Shown: piece by piece, positions 33,090 to 41,671 of the stretch
Position numbering within the stretch: position 1 is the stretch's first letter
Layout of the letters: the number at the start of each line of letters is the position of its first letter
Origin: Candidatus Sulfuritelmatomonas gaucii
GTDB lineage: Bacteria; Acidobacteriota; Terriglobia; Terriglobales; Acidobacteriaceae
DNA: 64,000 bases
Assembly: GCA_900290245.1 (NCBI GenBank)
Contig: OKRB01000013.1
Span: 140,362-204,361, forward strand
Direction of reading: 5' to 3'
Position numbers and translations under genes: made by a program
Notes under the pieces: generated by a model
Told to the model about the DNA's origin: nothing
Seen by the model: only the letters and a program-made list of their open reading frames with translations
Databases searched by the model: none

Positions 33090-36000
33090 ATGACTTCAGT
33101 CAAAACCAATAAAAAGAGTCGCAGAGAGTTCCTTCAAGCGTCCGCCGCTGCACTTGTTGCTTCACGCATTCCATCGTCCGCGCAAACACAAGCAGCCGCA
33201 CATCGCGATCCCGAGAACCTCGCCATCCCCGACACCGGCTGGCGCCTCTGGCCCGATCAAACAGCCGAGTGGAAGAGCGACCCGATTTATTTGCCCGAAG
33301 ACGTCCAGCTCGCCAGCCTGGCCGTCAACGCACCCACCGGCGGATGGGACGCGCTCAGCGCAAACCAGGGCATCCCCGTCACGCTGCCTTGCACCGTAGA
33401 ACAATATTTCTGGGGCCTGCAGGGCCTGCGTCCCTATCACGATGAGTACCGCTTTGAAACCTCCGACGACGAAGTCAAGAACGGCGCCTACTACGGCGTC
33501 TCGTGGTGGTGGCGCACCCTCTCGATCCCCGCCTCCTTCGCCGGCAAGCGCATCTTCCTGCACATTCGCGCTGCGCGCCAGCGAGCCGAAGTCTATCTCA
33601 ACCAAAAGCTGGTCGGCTACAGCATCATGGAAGAGCTCCCGTTCGAGTGCGATATCACCGCCGCCGCCCTTCCCGGCGCAGCCAATCAGCTCGCGATTCG
33701 CATCACCAATCCCGGTGGCCGTCTCGATTGGGTCGATGGCGGCCGCATCACCTGGGGCAACGCCGTCTTCCAGAAGAGTCACGGCTTCGGCGGGCTCGAT
33801 CGAGCTCTCACCCTCACCGCGCACGGCCCCGCGCGCATCCGCGACGCCTGGGTTCTCAACACACCGCAACCACGCCACATCACCGCTCACACCGAAATCG
33901 AGAACACCGGACCCGCGGCGCCCGTCGCTCGCCTGCATTTCTCCATCGTCGACCCCGTCACCGCCCGCGAGCTCGCTCACGCCGAAATCCCCGCCCCTCT
34001 CAATCAAGGCCAAACAGCCGTGTTTCAAGCCGAGCTCTCACACCCCTCGGCCGAGCTTTGGGATCTCGATTCTTCGCATCTCTACCGCCTCAACGCCGTA
34101 TGGACCGCCGGAGCGAACGCGCCAGCCGCCGCAACCACCCCCGCTCTATCCGACGCCCGCACCGTCGACTTCGGCTTCCGCTGGTTCGCGCCGGAAGGTG
34201 TTGGCTCCAACGCGCTTTTCCGCCTCAACGGCCGTCGCGTGCGCATCTACACCGCGATCTCCTGGGGCTACTGGGCGCTCAACGGCCTGTTCCCCACACC
34301 CGAGCTCGCGGAAAAAGAAGTGATGGTCGCCCAGCAGCTCCACCTCAACTGCCTCAACTTCCATCGCAACCTCGCCAAGGAAGAAGTGCTTGCCATCCAG
34401 GATCGCCGCGGACTCATGCGTTGCCTCGAGCCCGGCGGCGGATACGAAGCCGTGGGCCGCGCCGGCGAGCCGCCCACGTTCGCCGAGCGCTACATGCAGG
34501 CCAAGATCATCGGCATGATTCGCGCCCATCGCAGCCATCCATCGGTCATCGAGTACATCCTGCAGAACGAGGCCCGCCCCGATCTCTCCAACCCCAACCT
34601 CGAGCGCGTCCTCCGCCTCATGCATGCTGAAGATCCAAGCCGCACCATCGTCGCGAACGACGGCTTTGCCTCGCGCGCTCCGCAAGCTTGGATAGAGCCC
34701 TACAGCGATCACATCCGCACATCGGCCGAAGGCGGCGCAGGCGGCTGGTGGGACGATCACCAGGGCCAGCCCTCCGACGTGTGGCAGGACGCGCACTACA
34801 TCAGCGCCAGCGGATTCCTGTATCACTCTGCCGACCGCACCGAAATCGTGGAGTGGGGCGAGATGAAAGGCGCAGCATCCATTGACGATCACGCCGCGCT
34901 CATCAAGCAGATCATGAAACACGGCGGCCACAGCTACGATCTCGCCGATCACCAGCAGATCCTCGCCGCCTACAACACATTCCTCGACAAATGGGGCTTC
35001 CGCAAAGCCTTCCCGAATGACAACGAACTGTTTCAGTCCATCGGCCGCCGCGCCTACGAAACGTGGGGACAATTCCTCGAGAACATCCGCATCTGCGAGG
35101 TGAACGACTACGCCGCCATCAGTGGATGGGAATCGACCGCGATCGAAAACCACTCCGGGCTCGTCGACAACTTCCGCGACTTCAAATCCAATCCCGATCC
35201 CATCCGCCACTCGCTCTTGCCCGTGCGCCCAGTCGCCAAGCAAAAAGCTCTCGTCGCCGCGCTCGGCGAAAAAGTCGCATTCGACCTCTACCTTCTCAAC
35301 GACTCCAATCGCCCCGCGCCCGGCCGCCTCACCTTTTCCATCACCGGACCACACGGCGTTCAACAAGCCATCGGCGGCTACAACACGCCGAAACTCGTCC
35401 ACGATCAGTTGTCTTTTTTGGTGAAGGAAAATGTGTCGAGCCCCGCACTCGACCGTGAAGGGGTGTGGACCACGCACCTCGCCCTCAACGGCGACGAGGA
35501 GACCGAGCACAGGCGCGAAATCTGGGTCGTCAATCCCACGCCGCGCATCTTCGAAGACCTGCATGTCGCCACGCTTGGCCTTTCTGACGAGATGGCCGCG
35601 CAGCTTGCGCCCATACCAGGCATCCGGCTCGAGCCCTTCGCGCCGGGCCAGCGCTACGACCTCATCATCGCCTCGCCGCCCACCGCGCGCCCAACCGACA
35701 CGGTCAGCACCGACGATGTGGGCGCCGACCGCCGCAGCCGCTCCATTCCTCCCACCCAACTCCCGCCTGAAATCGTCGCCGCCTTCACCGCCGGCACGCC
35801 GCTCTTCGTCCTGTGCACCAGCGACGGCCAGGCCGTGGGCGCCGGCGCGCAACTCGCCTCTGCGGCCGGCTTTACCTTCTCCGGCATGGTCGGCTCCTCG
35901 CGCGCATCGTGGATGGGCACATGGTTCTTTGTCCGCAAGCATCCCGTCTACGAAGGTCTTCCAGTCGATCGCGCCATGAGCATCGAGTACCAGGTCAAGG

Positions 36001-36203
36001 GTTCCGACTCCAACGGTCTCATCGTCGATGGCGATGGCATCGAGATCATCGCCGCCTACAGCCGCGATCACGATCGCAACATCGGCGCCGGCACATTCGT
36101 GTACTGGGGCCAGGGCCGCAAGCTTCTCTTTCACCGCGTCACCCAGATGCACCGCATCTTCCATCGCCGCCTGCTCTCGAACGGCATCCAATTCCTCACC
36201 TAG
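33090..36203 (+). CDS. Tat-exported GH2-type glycoside hydrolase
   Basis: 1037 residues. A Tat signal (SRREFLQASAA near residue 10) leads into a GH2 sugar-binding jelly roll (about 100-260), an immunoglobulin-like domain (about 265-360), and a TIM barrel (about 365-650). The acid/base pair appears as ILQNEARP and a second Glu in EIVEWGEMKG is a candidate nucleophile. The remaining 380 residues hold further beta sandwiches and a ThuA-like alpha/beta region (LFVLCTSDGQAVG). GH2 enzymes remove beta-linked galactose, mannose or glucuronic acid. The specificity cannot be told. It lies between the MFS exporter and the S1 gene with no clear partners. Confidence 0.82.
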   Translation: MTSVKTNKKSRREFLQASAAALVASRIPSSAQTQAAAHRDPENLAIPDTGWRLWPDQTAEWKSDPIYLPEDVQLASLAVNAPTGGWDALSANQGIPVTLPCTVEQYFWGLQGLRPYHDEYRFETSDDEVKNGAYYGVSWWWRTLSIPASFAGKRIFLHIRAARQRAEVYLNQKLVGYSIMEELPFECDITAAALPGAANQLAIRITNPGGRLDWVDGGRITWGNAVFQKSHGFGGLDRALTLTAHGPARIRDAWVLNTPQPRHITAHTEIENTGPAAPVARLHFSIVDPVTARELAHAEIPAPLNQGQTAVFQAELSHPSAELWDLDSSHLYRLNAVWTAGANAPAAATTPALSDARTVDFGFRWFAPEGVGSNALFRLNGRRVRIYTAISWGYWALNGLFPTPELAEKEVMVAQQLHLNCLNFHRNLAKEEVLAIQDRRGLMRCLEPGGGYEAVGRAGEPPTFAERYMQAKIIGMIRAHRSHPSVIEYILQNEARPDLSNPNLERVLRLMHAEDPSRTIVANDGFASRAPQAWIEPYSDHIRTSAEGGAGGWWDDHQGQPSDVWQDAHYISASGFLYHSADRTEIVEWGEMKGAASIDDHAALIKQIMKHGGHSYDLADHQQILAAYNTFLDKWGFRKAFPNDNELFQSIGRRAYETWGQFLENIRICEVNDYAAISGWESTAIENHSGLVDNFRDFKSNPDPIRHSLLPVRPVAKQKALVAALGEKVAFDLYLLNDSNRPAPGRLTFSITGPHGVQQAIGGYNTPKLVHDQLSFLVKENVSSPALDREGVWTTHLALNGDEETEHRREIWVVNPTPRIFEDLHVATLGLSDEMAAQLAPIPGIRLEPFAPGQRYDLIIASPPTARPTDTVSTDDVGADRRSRSIPPTQLPPEIVAAFTAGTPLFVLCTSDGQAVGAGAQLASAAGFTFSGMVGSSRASWMGTWFFVRKHPVYEGLPVDRAMSIEYQVKGSDSNGLIVDGDGIEIIAAYSRDHDRNIGAGTFVYWGQGRKLLFHRVTQMHRIFHRRLLSNGIQFLT

Positions 36204-36266
36204 AGCGCCTTGTAGTGCCGGACTCCAAATCTTCCGTTTTCCAAATCCTCTGGCTCCTTACCCCCG

Positions 36267-36336
36267 ACCCCTGATCCCTGTCCACTCGTCTTCTGGCTCT
36301 CTCGCTCCCTTGCTCCGTGGCCCCCCGTCTCTCATG
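36267..36336. repeat. heptad/octad tract T4
   Basis: Three 7-base units (ACCCCTG, ATCCCTG, TCCACTC) at 36267-36287, then five 8-base units (CTCTCTCG, CTCCCTTG, CTCCGTGG, CCCCCCGT, CTCTCATG) at 36297-36336. It fills most of the 155-bp gap between the GH2 gene and the S1 gene and ends 22 bases before the S1 start. Confidence 0.55.
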
Positions 36337-36358
36337 AAACAATGGTCCAGTATCCGCC

Positions 36359-38254
36359 ATGACCGACGAACTCCTCCACGAATCCCAGGCCTCCACAGAA
36401 CCCGGCCAGAACCAAATCGCAGACCTCCAGTCCGCGCCTGAACCCGCACCGGAATCCGTCTCCGCCCAGCCGGAAGAATCCACCGTTCCCGCGCAGACGC
36501 AAGACGCCACACCCAACCAGAGCGAAGAGCCGGACAGTCAGTCCGAACCCGAGATTGAGCCAGCTGAGTCATTTGCTGACGCCCTCTCCGCCTTCGAGCA
36601 CGAGCACACCCACCGCTCTGAAACCCGCCAACTTCAGGGCACGGTCGTCTCGCTCTCCGCAGACCAGGTCTTTTTTGACATCGGCTACAAGATCGAAGGC
36701 GTCCTGCCCCGCTCCGCATTCCCTGACAACGCCGACGGCGTCAATCCCGGCGACAGCATCCCCGTCTCCATCACCGGCCGCAATGAGGAGGGCTACTACC
36801 AGCTCTCGCGCCATCGCGTCGCGCAGCCTCGCGACTGGTCGGCCCTCGAGCGCGCTTTCGCCGAAAAAATCCCCGTCGCCGGCACCGTCACCGCCGTCAT
36901 CAAAGGCGGCCTCAACGTCGACGTCGGTGTCCGCGCCTTCATGCCCGCCAGCCGCAGCGGCACGCGCGACGCCGCTGACCTTGAAGCGCTCGTCGGCCAG
37001 CAGATCAACTGCCGCATCACCAAGCTCGACGTCACCGACGAAGATGTGGTCGTCGATCGCCGCGTCGTTCTCGAAGAGCAGGCCCGCGCTGGCCTCGAAT
37101 CCCGCCGCTCCGCGCTCGAACCCGGCGCAACCGTCACCGGCACCGTCCGCACCATCATGCCCTACGGCGCATTTGTCGAAATCGAGCCGGGCATCGACGG
37201 CCTCCTGCACGTCTCCGACATCTCCCGCGCTCGCATCGCCAAGCCCGACGACGTCCTCTCCGTAGGCGAGCAACTCACTGTGCGCATCCTCAAGATCGAT
37301 CCCGAGACAGGCAAAATCGCGCTCGGCCTCAAGCAGCTTCAGCCCGAGCCGTGGGAAACCGCGGCTGAGCGCTACGTGCCCGGCCAGCGCATCGCCGGCG
37401 CCGTCACGCGGCTCACTGACTTCGGTGCATTCGTCGAGCTCGAGCCCGGCCTCGAAGGCCTCATTCACATCTCCGAGATGTCGTGGGCGAAAAAAATCCG
37501 CCACCCTTCCGACGTGCTGCGTGAGGGTGACCGCGTCGATGCCGTTGTCCTCGCTGTAAAGCCGCCCGCCGGCTCCGAGGCCGGCCGCATCTCGCTCGGC
37601 CTCAAGCAAACCCTCGCCGATCCCTGGCTCGACGTCGAACGCAGATTCCCCGCCGGCTCGCAGGTCGAGGGACCCGTCACGAAAATCATGAACTTCGGCG
37701 CCTTCGTGCAAATCGCCGAAGGCATCGACGGCCTCGTCCACATCAGCGAGATCGTCGCCGACCGCCGACTAAACCATCCGCGCGAGGTGCTCCACGACGG
37801 CCAGCGCGTCAAGGCCCTCGTCCTCGCCATCGACGCCGACAAGCGCCAGATCAAGCTCTCCATGAAGCAATTAATTCCGACAAGCATCGACGAATACATC
37901 GTCGAGCACAAAGCGGGCGATCGCGTCTCCGGCCGCGTCGTCGAGCTCACGTCCTCCGGCGCAATCGTCGAGCTCGGTGAAGGCATCCGTGCCATGTGCC
38001 GCTCGGCAGCCGCGCCTTCCGCGCAAGCCGCGAAAACCGCCGCCCCATCGGCCGCGCCGCAAACTTCGCCACCCGCATCGGCTGCCGGTAAGCCCGACCT
38101 CTCACAGCTCTCCTCCATGTTGAAGGCCCGCTGGAAAGGCAACGCCCCCGCGCCCTCCGCCGCGCCCGATCCCCTCGCCGAAGCTCAGATCCGCACCTTC
38201 AAAATTGTCAAACTGATCCCCGACTCCAAGAAGATCGAAGTCGAGTTGATTTAG
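36359..38254 (+). CDS. S1-domain RNA-binding protein (ribosomal protein S1-like)
   Basis: 631 residues. An acidic, Pro/Glu/Gln-rich N-terminal extension (about 1-85) is followed by six S1 oligonucleotide-binding domains at roughly 90-160, 172-245, 255-330, 340-415, 425-500 and 510-575. The best-conserved motifs are PYGAFVEIEPGIDGLLHVSDIS, DFGAFVELEPGLEGLIHISEM and NFGAFVQIAEGIDGLVHISEI. A Pro/Ala-rich linker and a short tail end the protein. The six-domain layout is that of bacterial ribosomal protein S1, which binds mRNA and helps initiation. The domain 6 core is degenerate (ELGEGIRAMC). rpsA is possible, but acidobacteria may have several such proteins, so I give no symbol. Confidence 0.82.
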   Translation: MTDELLHESQASTEPGQNQIADLQSAPEPAPESVSAQPEESTVPAQTQDATPNQSEEPDSQSEPEIEPAESFADALSAFEHEHTHRSETRQLQGTVVSLSADQVFFDIGYKIEGVLPRSAFPDNADGVNPGDSIPVSITGRNEEGYYQLSRHRVAQPRDWSALERAFAEKIPVAGTVTAVIKGGLNVDVGVRAFMPASRSGTRDAADLEALVGQQINCRITKLDVTDEDVVVDRRVVLEEQARAGLESRRSALEPGATVTGTVRTIMPYGAFVEIEPGIDGLLHVSDISRARIAKPDDVLSVGEQLTVRILKIDPETGKIALGLKQLQPEPWETAAERYVPGQRIAGAVTRLTDFGAFVELEPGLEGLIHISEMSWAKKIRHPSDVLREGDRVDAVVLAVKPPAGSEAGRISLGLKQTLADPWLDVERRFPAGSQVEGPVTKIMNFGAFVQIAEGIDGLVHISEIVADRRLNHPREVLHDGQRVKALVLAIDADKRQIKLSMKQLIPTSIDEYIVEHKAGDRVSGRVVELTSSGAIVELGEGIRAMCRSAAAPSAQAAKTAAPSAAPQTSPPASAAGKPDLSQLSSMLKARWKGNAPAPSAAPDPLAEAQIRTFKIVKLIPDSKKIEVELI

Positions 38255-38295
38255 TCTGCATCTTCGAACAAACCAAAGCGTACCACCCGCATCGT

Positions 38296-38371
38296 GTCAT
38301 CCTGAGCGGAGCGCGTTTGGGGTCCTACGATCGTCACACGATCATGGGGTAAGCGGAGTCGAAGGATCTGC
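38296..38371. repeat. interspersed element GTCATCCTGAGCG...GTCGAAGGATCTGC, copy B
   Basis: The same ends as the copy at 29854-29920. The middle contains a GATCGT/ACGATC inverted repeat with a 3-base loop. It lies between the S1 gene and the hairpin element at 38.43 kb. Confidence 0.6.
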
Positions 38372-38423
38372 TTTTTGTTCTTTGCCTGAAGAGGTTCAGG
38401 CACGGACTTCCCAACTCGTTGGC

Positions 38424-38463
38424 TGCCCAATCCTAAACGCGCTTTCTGCGTTTAAGGTGGGAT
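38424..38463. repeat. interspersed hairpin element, copy 3
   Basis: Arms CCTAAACGC (38432-38440) and GCGTTTAAGG (38448-38457) with a 7-base loop and one bulged A, framed by TGCCCAAT and GTGGGATC. It lies 61 bases downstream of copy B of the other repeat family and near the end of the converging UBP zinc-finger gene. Confidence 0.6.
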
Positions 38464-38501
38464 CGCGGGAAGCCGGGGACTCGCTAACTGCCGATCCCCC
38501 A

Positions 38502-38762
38502 CTACAAATATGTCTCATCAACGTAGCACCACTTCCAGTCCTCGCCGCGCTCCGCGCTCTGAATCATCGGATGCTGCGTCTCATGAAAATGCGTCCGCGC
38601 GTGCCGGTTCTTCGACGAGTCGCAGCAACCCACGTGCCCGCACTCCAGGCACATGCGCAGGTGCAGCCATTTATCGCCCAGCTTCAGGCACTCCTCGCAG
38701 CCCTTGGTGCGCGGCTTCACACCCTTCTTAATCGTTGCCACGTGCGTGCACTGTGCAGCCAT
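38502..38762 (-). CDS. UBP-type zinc-finger protein
   Basis: 86 residues. AGGAGG six bases before the ATG at 38762 fixes the start; the open frame to 38888 is a false extension. The domain is the ubiquitin-hydrolase-type zinc finger: Cys-x2-Cys (CEEC), Cys-x2-Cys (CLECGHVGCC), then spaced His residues in KNRHARTHFHETQHPMI. In eukaryotes this finger binds the free C-terminus of ubiquitin. Bacterial single-domain members are common, but their ligand is unknown. It is isolated, between two repeat elements and a long non-coding gap. Confidence 0.85.
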   Translation of the reverse strand: MAAQCTHVATIKKGVKPRTKGCEECLKLGDKWLHLRMCLECGHVGCCDSSKNRHARTHFHETQHPMIQSAERGEDWKWCYVDETYL

Positions 38763-39004
38763 CTCAACCTCCTGTGAGCGATTTTCCAATCCTCGCTCGA
38801 CACTCACCAAGTATCCCTCGTCGCATGATCCCTGATCCAACTTCAGCCATTCCCGGCCGGGGCCGACCCCGGCCCACAACTTTGTCAACCCCCTCCCCCG
38901 CCCAAAATCTTCCTTTCTCCCGTCTTTTCAATCGCTTCCCAATCCACTTCTCTTGCGGATTATTTCTTGCGAATCGCTACTCTTGAATGGAAAGCAATCA
39001 CACT

Positions 39005-39216
39005 CTGCATGCATCGGCCGTCATACCTGCCTTCCATGCAGACGTGATGACTACAACGGTTTCGGAAATGGTTATCTGCGCTCAAGACATTCAAGTCGTC
39101 GCGACCCCAAAGAAGCGACGACCTTAGATTGCGCATTGACCGGAAATAGTATTTCCGAAACCGCTCTTTCAAACTCTCTGTTTTGAAGATTCTGGCTTTC
39201 AAGTTCCTCAAAACAG
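39005..39216. other. palindrome-rich non-coding patch
   Basis: The gap 38763-39487 has no supported gene. Within it, five inverted repeats are packed into about 210 bp: CTGCATG/CATGCAG (39005/39035), CGGTTTCGGAAAT/ATTTCCGAAACCG (39057-39069/39151-39163, 13 bp perfect), GTCGTCGC/GCGACGAC (39095/39115, nested inside the last), CGGAAAT-AGT-ATTTCCG (39141-39157) and CTGTTTTGA/TCAAAACAG (39178/39208). The patch is richer in A/T than its surroundings. It could be a structured RNA, an operator cluster or the remains of a small mobile element; I cannot choose. The rest of the gap (39217-39401) holds a G-run-rich stretch but nothing I recognise. Confidence 0.5.
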
Positions 39217-39401
39217 CAGAACTAGGGCGGAACCTTACCATGCAACTCGCTGGCAACAAGCGAATTGCCCGAACACCCCCGGGGGAGAGGGGAGGGGGGA
39301 CCGGTACGGCCCATGAAACTGTCAACGAAGAGAAATCGAACTGTAAACCGGCCGCCCACAGCAGAAAGCTGGGAACAGAAGTTGGAAGTCAGATCTTGCC
39401 T

Positions 39402-39490
39402 TCTCGGTCCGTCGGTCCCCAAATTCCCCTGGTCCCTCGGTCCCTTGTTCCCTTCCTACTCCCCGCTCCCTACTGGCTACTCCCTGCTTA
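39402..39490. repeat. octad/heptad tract T5 with canonical G4 motif
   Basis: Seven or more 8-base units from TCTCGGTC (39402) through CCCTCGGT, CCCTTGTT and CCCTTCCT (39457) run into 7-base units TACTCCC, CGCTCCC, TACTGGC, TACTCCC (39457-39484), which reach the stop codon of the beta-propeller gene. C-runs at 39417, 39426, 39434, 39442 and 39450, with 4-5 base loops, form a canonical G-quadruplex motif on the minus strand. Confidence 0.6.
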
Positions 39491-40480
39491 TTTTGCCCAC
39501 CCCAGCCCATCCGTCCCCTTGCCGGTCGCGATGGTGCGCGTTACCTTCCACGTCGTCAGATCGATCTCCGCCACCTGGTTGCTGCCGGTGCACGAGACGT
39601 AGGCCGCCATGCCGTCAGGCCGCACCAGCACCTCCTGCGGGCTCTTGCCCACGGCGACCGCTCGCGCCAGCGTCATCGTCTGCAAATCGATCACGTCCAC
39701 CACGTTCTTGTCGGGAATCGCCATCAACAGCCAGCGCCCATCCTTTGTCGGCGCGCTGCCGTAACCCGTGCCGTCCAGCTTCACCCACTTCGTCACCGTA
39801 TCCGTGCCCGTATCAATCACCGCCATGCGCGGAGCAGTCTGGTCCGCGGTAAATACCCAGCGGTCATCGTTCGAAATCGCGATTCGTTGCGTATTGCCCG
39901 ACACCGGAATGATTTTCAGCGTCTTGCGCGCCTTCAAGTCAAGCACGCTCACCGTGCCCGGCCCTACATTCGCCGTGTAACCGCGCAAACCATCGTGCGC
40001 AATCACGAACATGTGGCTCTCCGGCTGCCCCGTCGGGATCGCATCCATGACCTTCAGCGCCTTGGGATCGATGACCGTCACGGAATGATCCATCTCCGTG
40101 GTCACGTAGAGCAGGCCGTCCTTCGGCCCAAAGATGGCGCAGTGCGGCCGCGCGCCGTAGTCGAAATTGATCTCGCCCACAACCTTGTGCGCAGCCACAT
40201 CGATCACATCGATCTTCGTCCCATTGGTTCCCGGCTTGCCCACGCCGCTGTTGCCGTAGATTGGCACAAACGCCAGATTGCCGTCTGGCGACCCCGCCAC
40301 TTCATGCCCCGTCACGCCGCCCTCGGCCACATCGGCCACCACTTTTCCGGCAACCGGATCAACGATTGCCAGACTGTGATCGCCCTTTTGATCCACCAGC
40401 AGGTGCGCATGCTGCGCCTCCGCCGTCGCCGCCGCCAGCGACACCAACACAACAGAACCAATCAAGAAAGATGCTTTCAA
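39488..40480 (-). CDS. exported YncE-type beta-propeller protein
   Basis: 330 residues from a TTG at 40480, which has a perfect GGAGG six bases before it; a GTG nine codons upstream lacks such a site. A signal peptide spans about residues 1-22. The body is a series of propeller repeats with the pattern D-x(2)-V-x-V-I-D (DHSLAIVDP, TKIDVIDV, HSVTVIDP, GTVSVLDL, PRMAVIDT, NVVDVIDL, NQVAEIDL), which makes seven blades. YncE-like proteins are periplasmic or extracellular binders; function is usually unknown. The heptad/octad tract T5 follows the stop directly. Confidence 0.8.
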   Translation of the reverse strand: MKASFLIGSVVLVSLAAATAEAQHAHLLVDQKGDHSLAIVDPVAGKVVADVAEGGVTGHEVAGSPDGNLAFVPIYGNSGVGKPGTNGTKIDVIDVAAHKVVGEINFDYGARPHCAIFGPKDGLLYVTTEMDHSVTVIDPKALKVMDAIPTGQPESHMFVIAHDGLRGYTANVGPGTVSVLDLKARKTLKIIPVSGNTQRIAISNDDRWVFTADQTAPRMAVIDTGTDTVTKWVKLDGTGYGSAPTKDGRWLLMAIPDKNVVDVIDLQTMTLARAVAVGKSPQEVLVRPDGMAAYVSCTGSNQVAEIDLTTWKVTRTIATGKGTDGLGWAK

Positions 40481-40513
40481 CGGGAACCTCCGTGATTTGC
40501 CAATCACTCTATG

Positions 40514-40942
40514 CTAATGGCCCTCATGCGCCGCCCACGGATCATACGTTCCCACGCTCCATGAGTGGCCTTCGGGATCTTTCACCGTGAACTCGCGGCT
40601 GCCGTAGCCGGTGTCTTTCAAAAGCCGCACAATCGTAGCACCGGCCGCCTGCGCACGCGCATACACCGCATCCACATCCGCCGCCACAAGGTATGAACTG
40701 CGCGTCTCCACGCCGCCTAGTTCGCCCGGTGTCTTGAAGCCCCGTCCGTACTCGTCGTCTCTGGCGGAACCAAGCATGATCATGCCGCCGCCCAGGGTCA
40801 GCTCCGCATGGGCAACGGTTCTGTCCGGCAACTCGTGCACGGCACGCCGCGCAAACCCGAATACCTTGCACAGCCAATCGATGGCCGCCGGCGCATTGCG
40901 ATAGCGTAACGTCGGCATCACGGTGCTGCACGATTTAGCCAT
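40514..40942 (-). CDS. VOC-superfamily (glyoxalase-like) protein
   Basis: 142 residues. GGAGG six bases before the ATG at 40942 fixes the start. The two beta-alpha-beta-beta-beta modules of the vicinal-oxygen-chelate fold are visible: PTLRYRNAPAAIDWLCKVFGF at the start, HAELTLGGGMIMLG in the middle and EFTVKDPEGHSWSVGTY with the metal-ligand-type Glu near the end. Related proteins are annotated as PhnB or glyoxalase-family; the chemistry cannot be told. It lies 33 bases from the beta-propeller gene on the same strand, so the two may share a transcript. Confidence 0.82.
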   Translation of the reverse strand: MAKSCSTVMPTLRYRNAPAAIDWLCKVFGFARRAVHELPDRTVAHAELTLGGGMIMLGSARDDEYGRGFKTPGELGGVETRSSYLVAADVDAVYARAQAAGATIVRLLKDTGYGSREFTVKDPEGHSWSVGTYDPWAAHEGH

Positions 40943-41022
40943 GGCAAGCCTCCGCCGCAAGACTAACGCCCGGCCCGGCACACGCGCAATCTTGGGGTGC
41001 CCAGCGGATTATCCTTTCTTTC

Positions 41023-41625
41023 ATGGCCCTCCCCGCGCGCGATTCCGAACTGGTCCAGATCGTCGACGCGGCTCTCGCCGACGCAGCCCGCCGCGCCGGC
41101 CCGTTTCTCGCATGCCGAATCGGCTGCATGCAATGCTGTCACGGCGCCTTCGCCATCAACGCGCTTGATGCGGAGCGTCTGCGTACTGGTATGGCCGAAC
41201 TGCGCGCCACCGATCCAGCGCTCGCCACCGGGATCGAGCGCCGCGCCCGCGCCTGGCTCGCCGAACATGGGCCGCACTTCCCGGGCGACCTCCAGACCGG
41301 CGTGCTCGGAACATCCGATTTCGAGCGGGCCCGCTTCGACGACTTCGCCAACGACGCGCCATGCCCCGCGCTCGACCCAGCCACCGGCCGCTGCGACGTT
41401 TACACATGGCGTCCCATGACCTGCCGCGTCTTCGGCCCGCCCGTCCGCGCCGTCGATGACAGCGGGGCAGAAGGCATCGGCCATTGTGAGCTCTGCTTCA
41501 TCGGCGCACCGCCGGAGCAGGTCGCCGCCTGCGAGATGCCCGTCCCGCACGATCTCGAATCCGAACTCCTCGATCAGATGAGGTCGAGCGGCGAGAGCGT
41601 GGTCGCATTCGCGCTGCTGCGCTAA
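41023..41625 (+). CDS. YkgJ-type cysteine-cluster protein
   Basis: 200 residues. The eight-Cys pattern of the CxxCxxCC (YkgJ/FliB-like) family is present: CRIGCMQCCHGAF near residues 31-43, then CPALDPATGRCDVYTWRPMTCRVFGPP near 114-140, and later Cys in HCELCFIG and ACEM. Such proteins are expected to bind zinc or an iron-sulfur cluster in the cytoplasm; none in this subfamily has a firm function that I know. It lies 46 bp before alr on the same strand. Confidence 0.8.
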   Translation: MALPARDSELVQIVDAALADAARRAGPFLACRIGCMQCCHGAFAINALDAERLRTGMAELRATDPALATGIERRARAWLAEHGPHFPGDLQTGVLGTSDFERARFDDFANDAPCPALDPATGRCDVYTWRPMTCRVFGPPVRAVDDSGAEGIGHCELCFIGAPPEQVAACEMPVPHDLESELLDQMRSSGESVVAFALLR

Positions 41626-41671
41626 CATCGCTCCACCGCGCTGCGCGATAAACTGATCTTTGCCAACCCCC

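Noticed and set aside
34146..36191. 681-codon open frame on the minus strand
   Set aside because: It lies wholly inside the GH2-type gene, has a low-complexity Gly/Ala/Val/Asp composition and no domain. It is the expected antisense shadow in GC-rich DNA.
36569..37741. 390-codon open frame on the minus strand
   Set aside because: Antisense shadow of the S1-domain gene, which has six clear domains on the plus strand.
38960..39325. 121-codon minus-strand frame in the long gap
   Set aside because: It crosses the palindrome patch, has an Arg/Ser/Cys-rich sequence without a fold pattern and no ribosome site. I treat the gap as non-coding.
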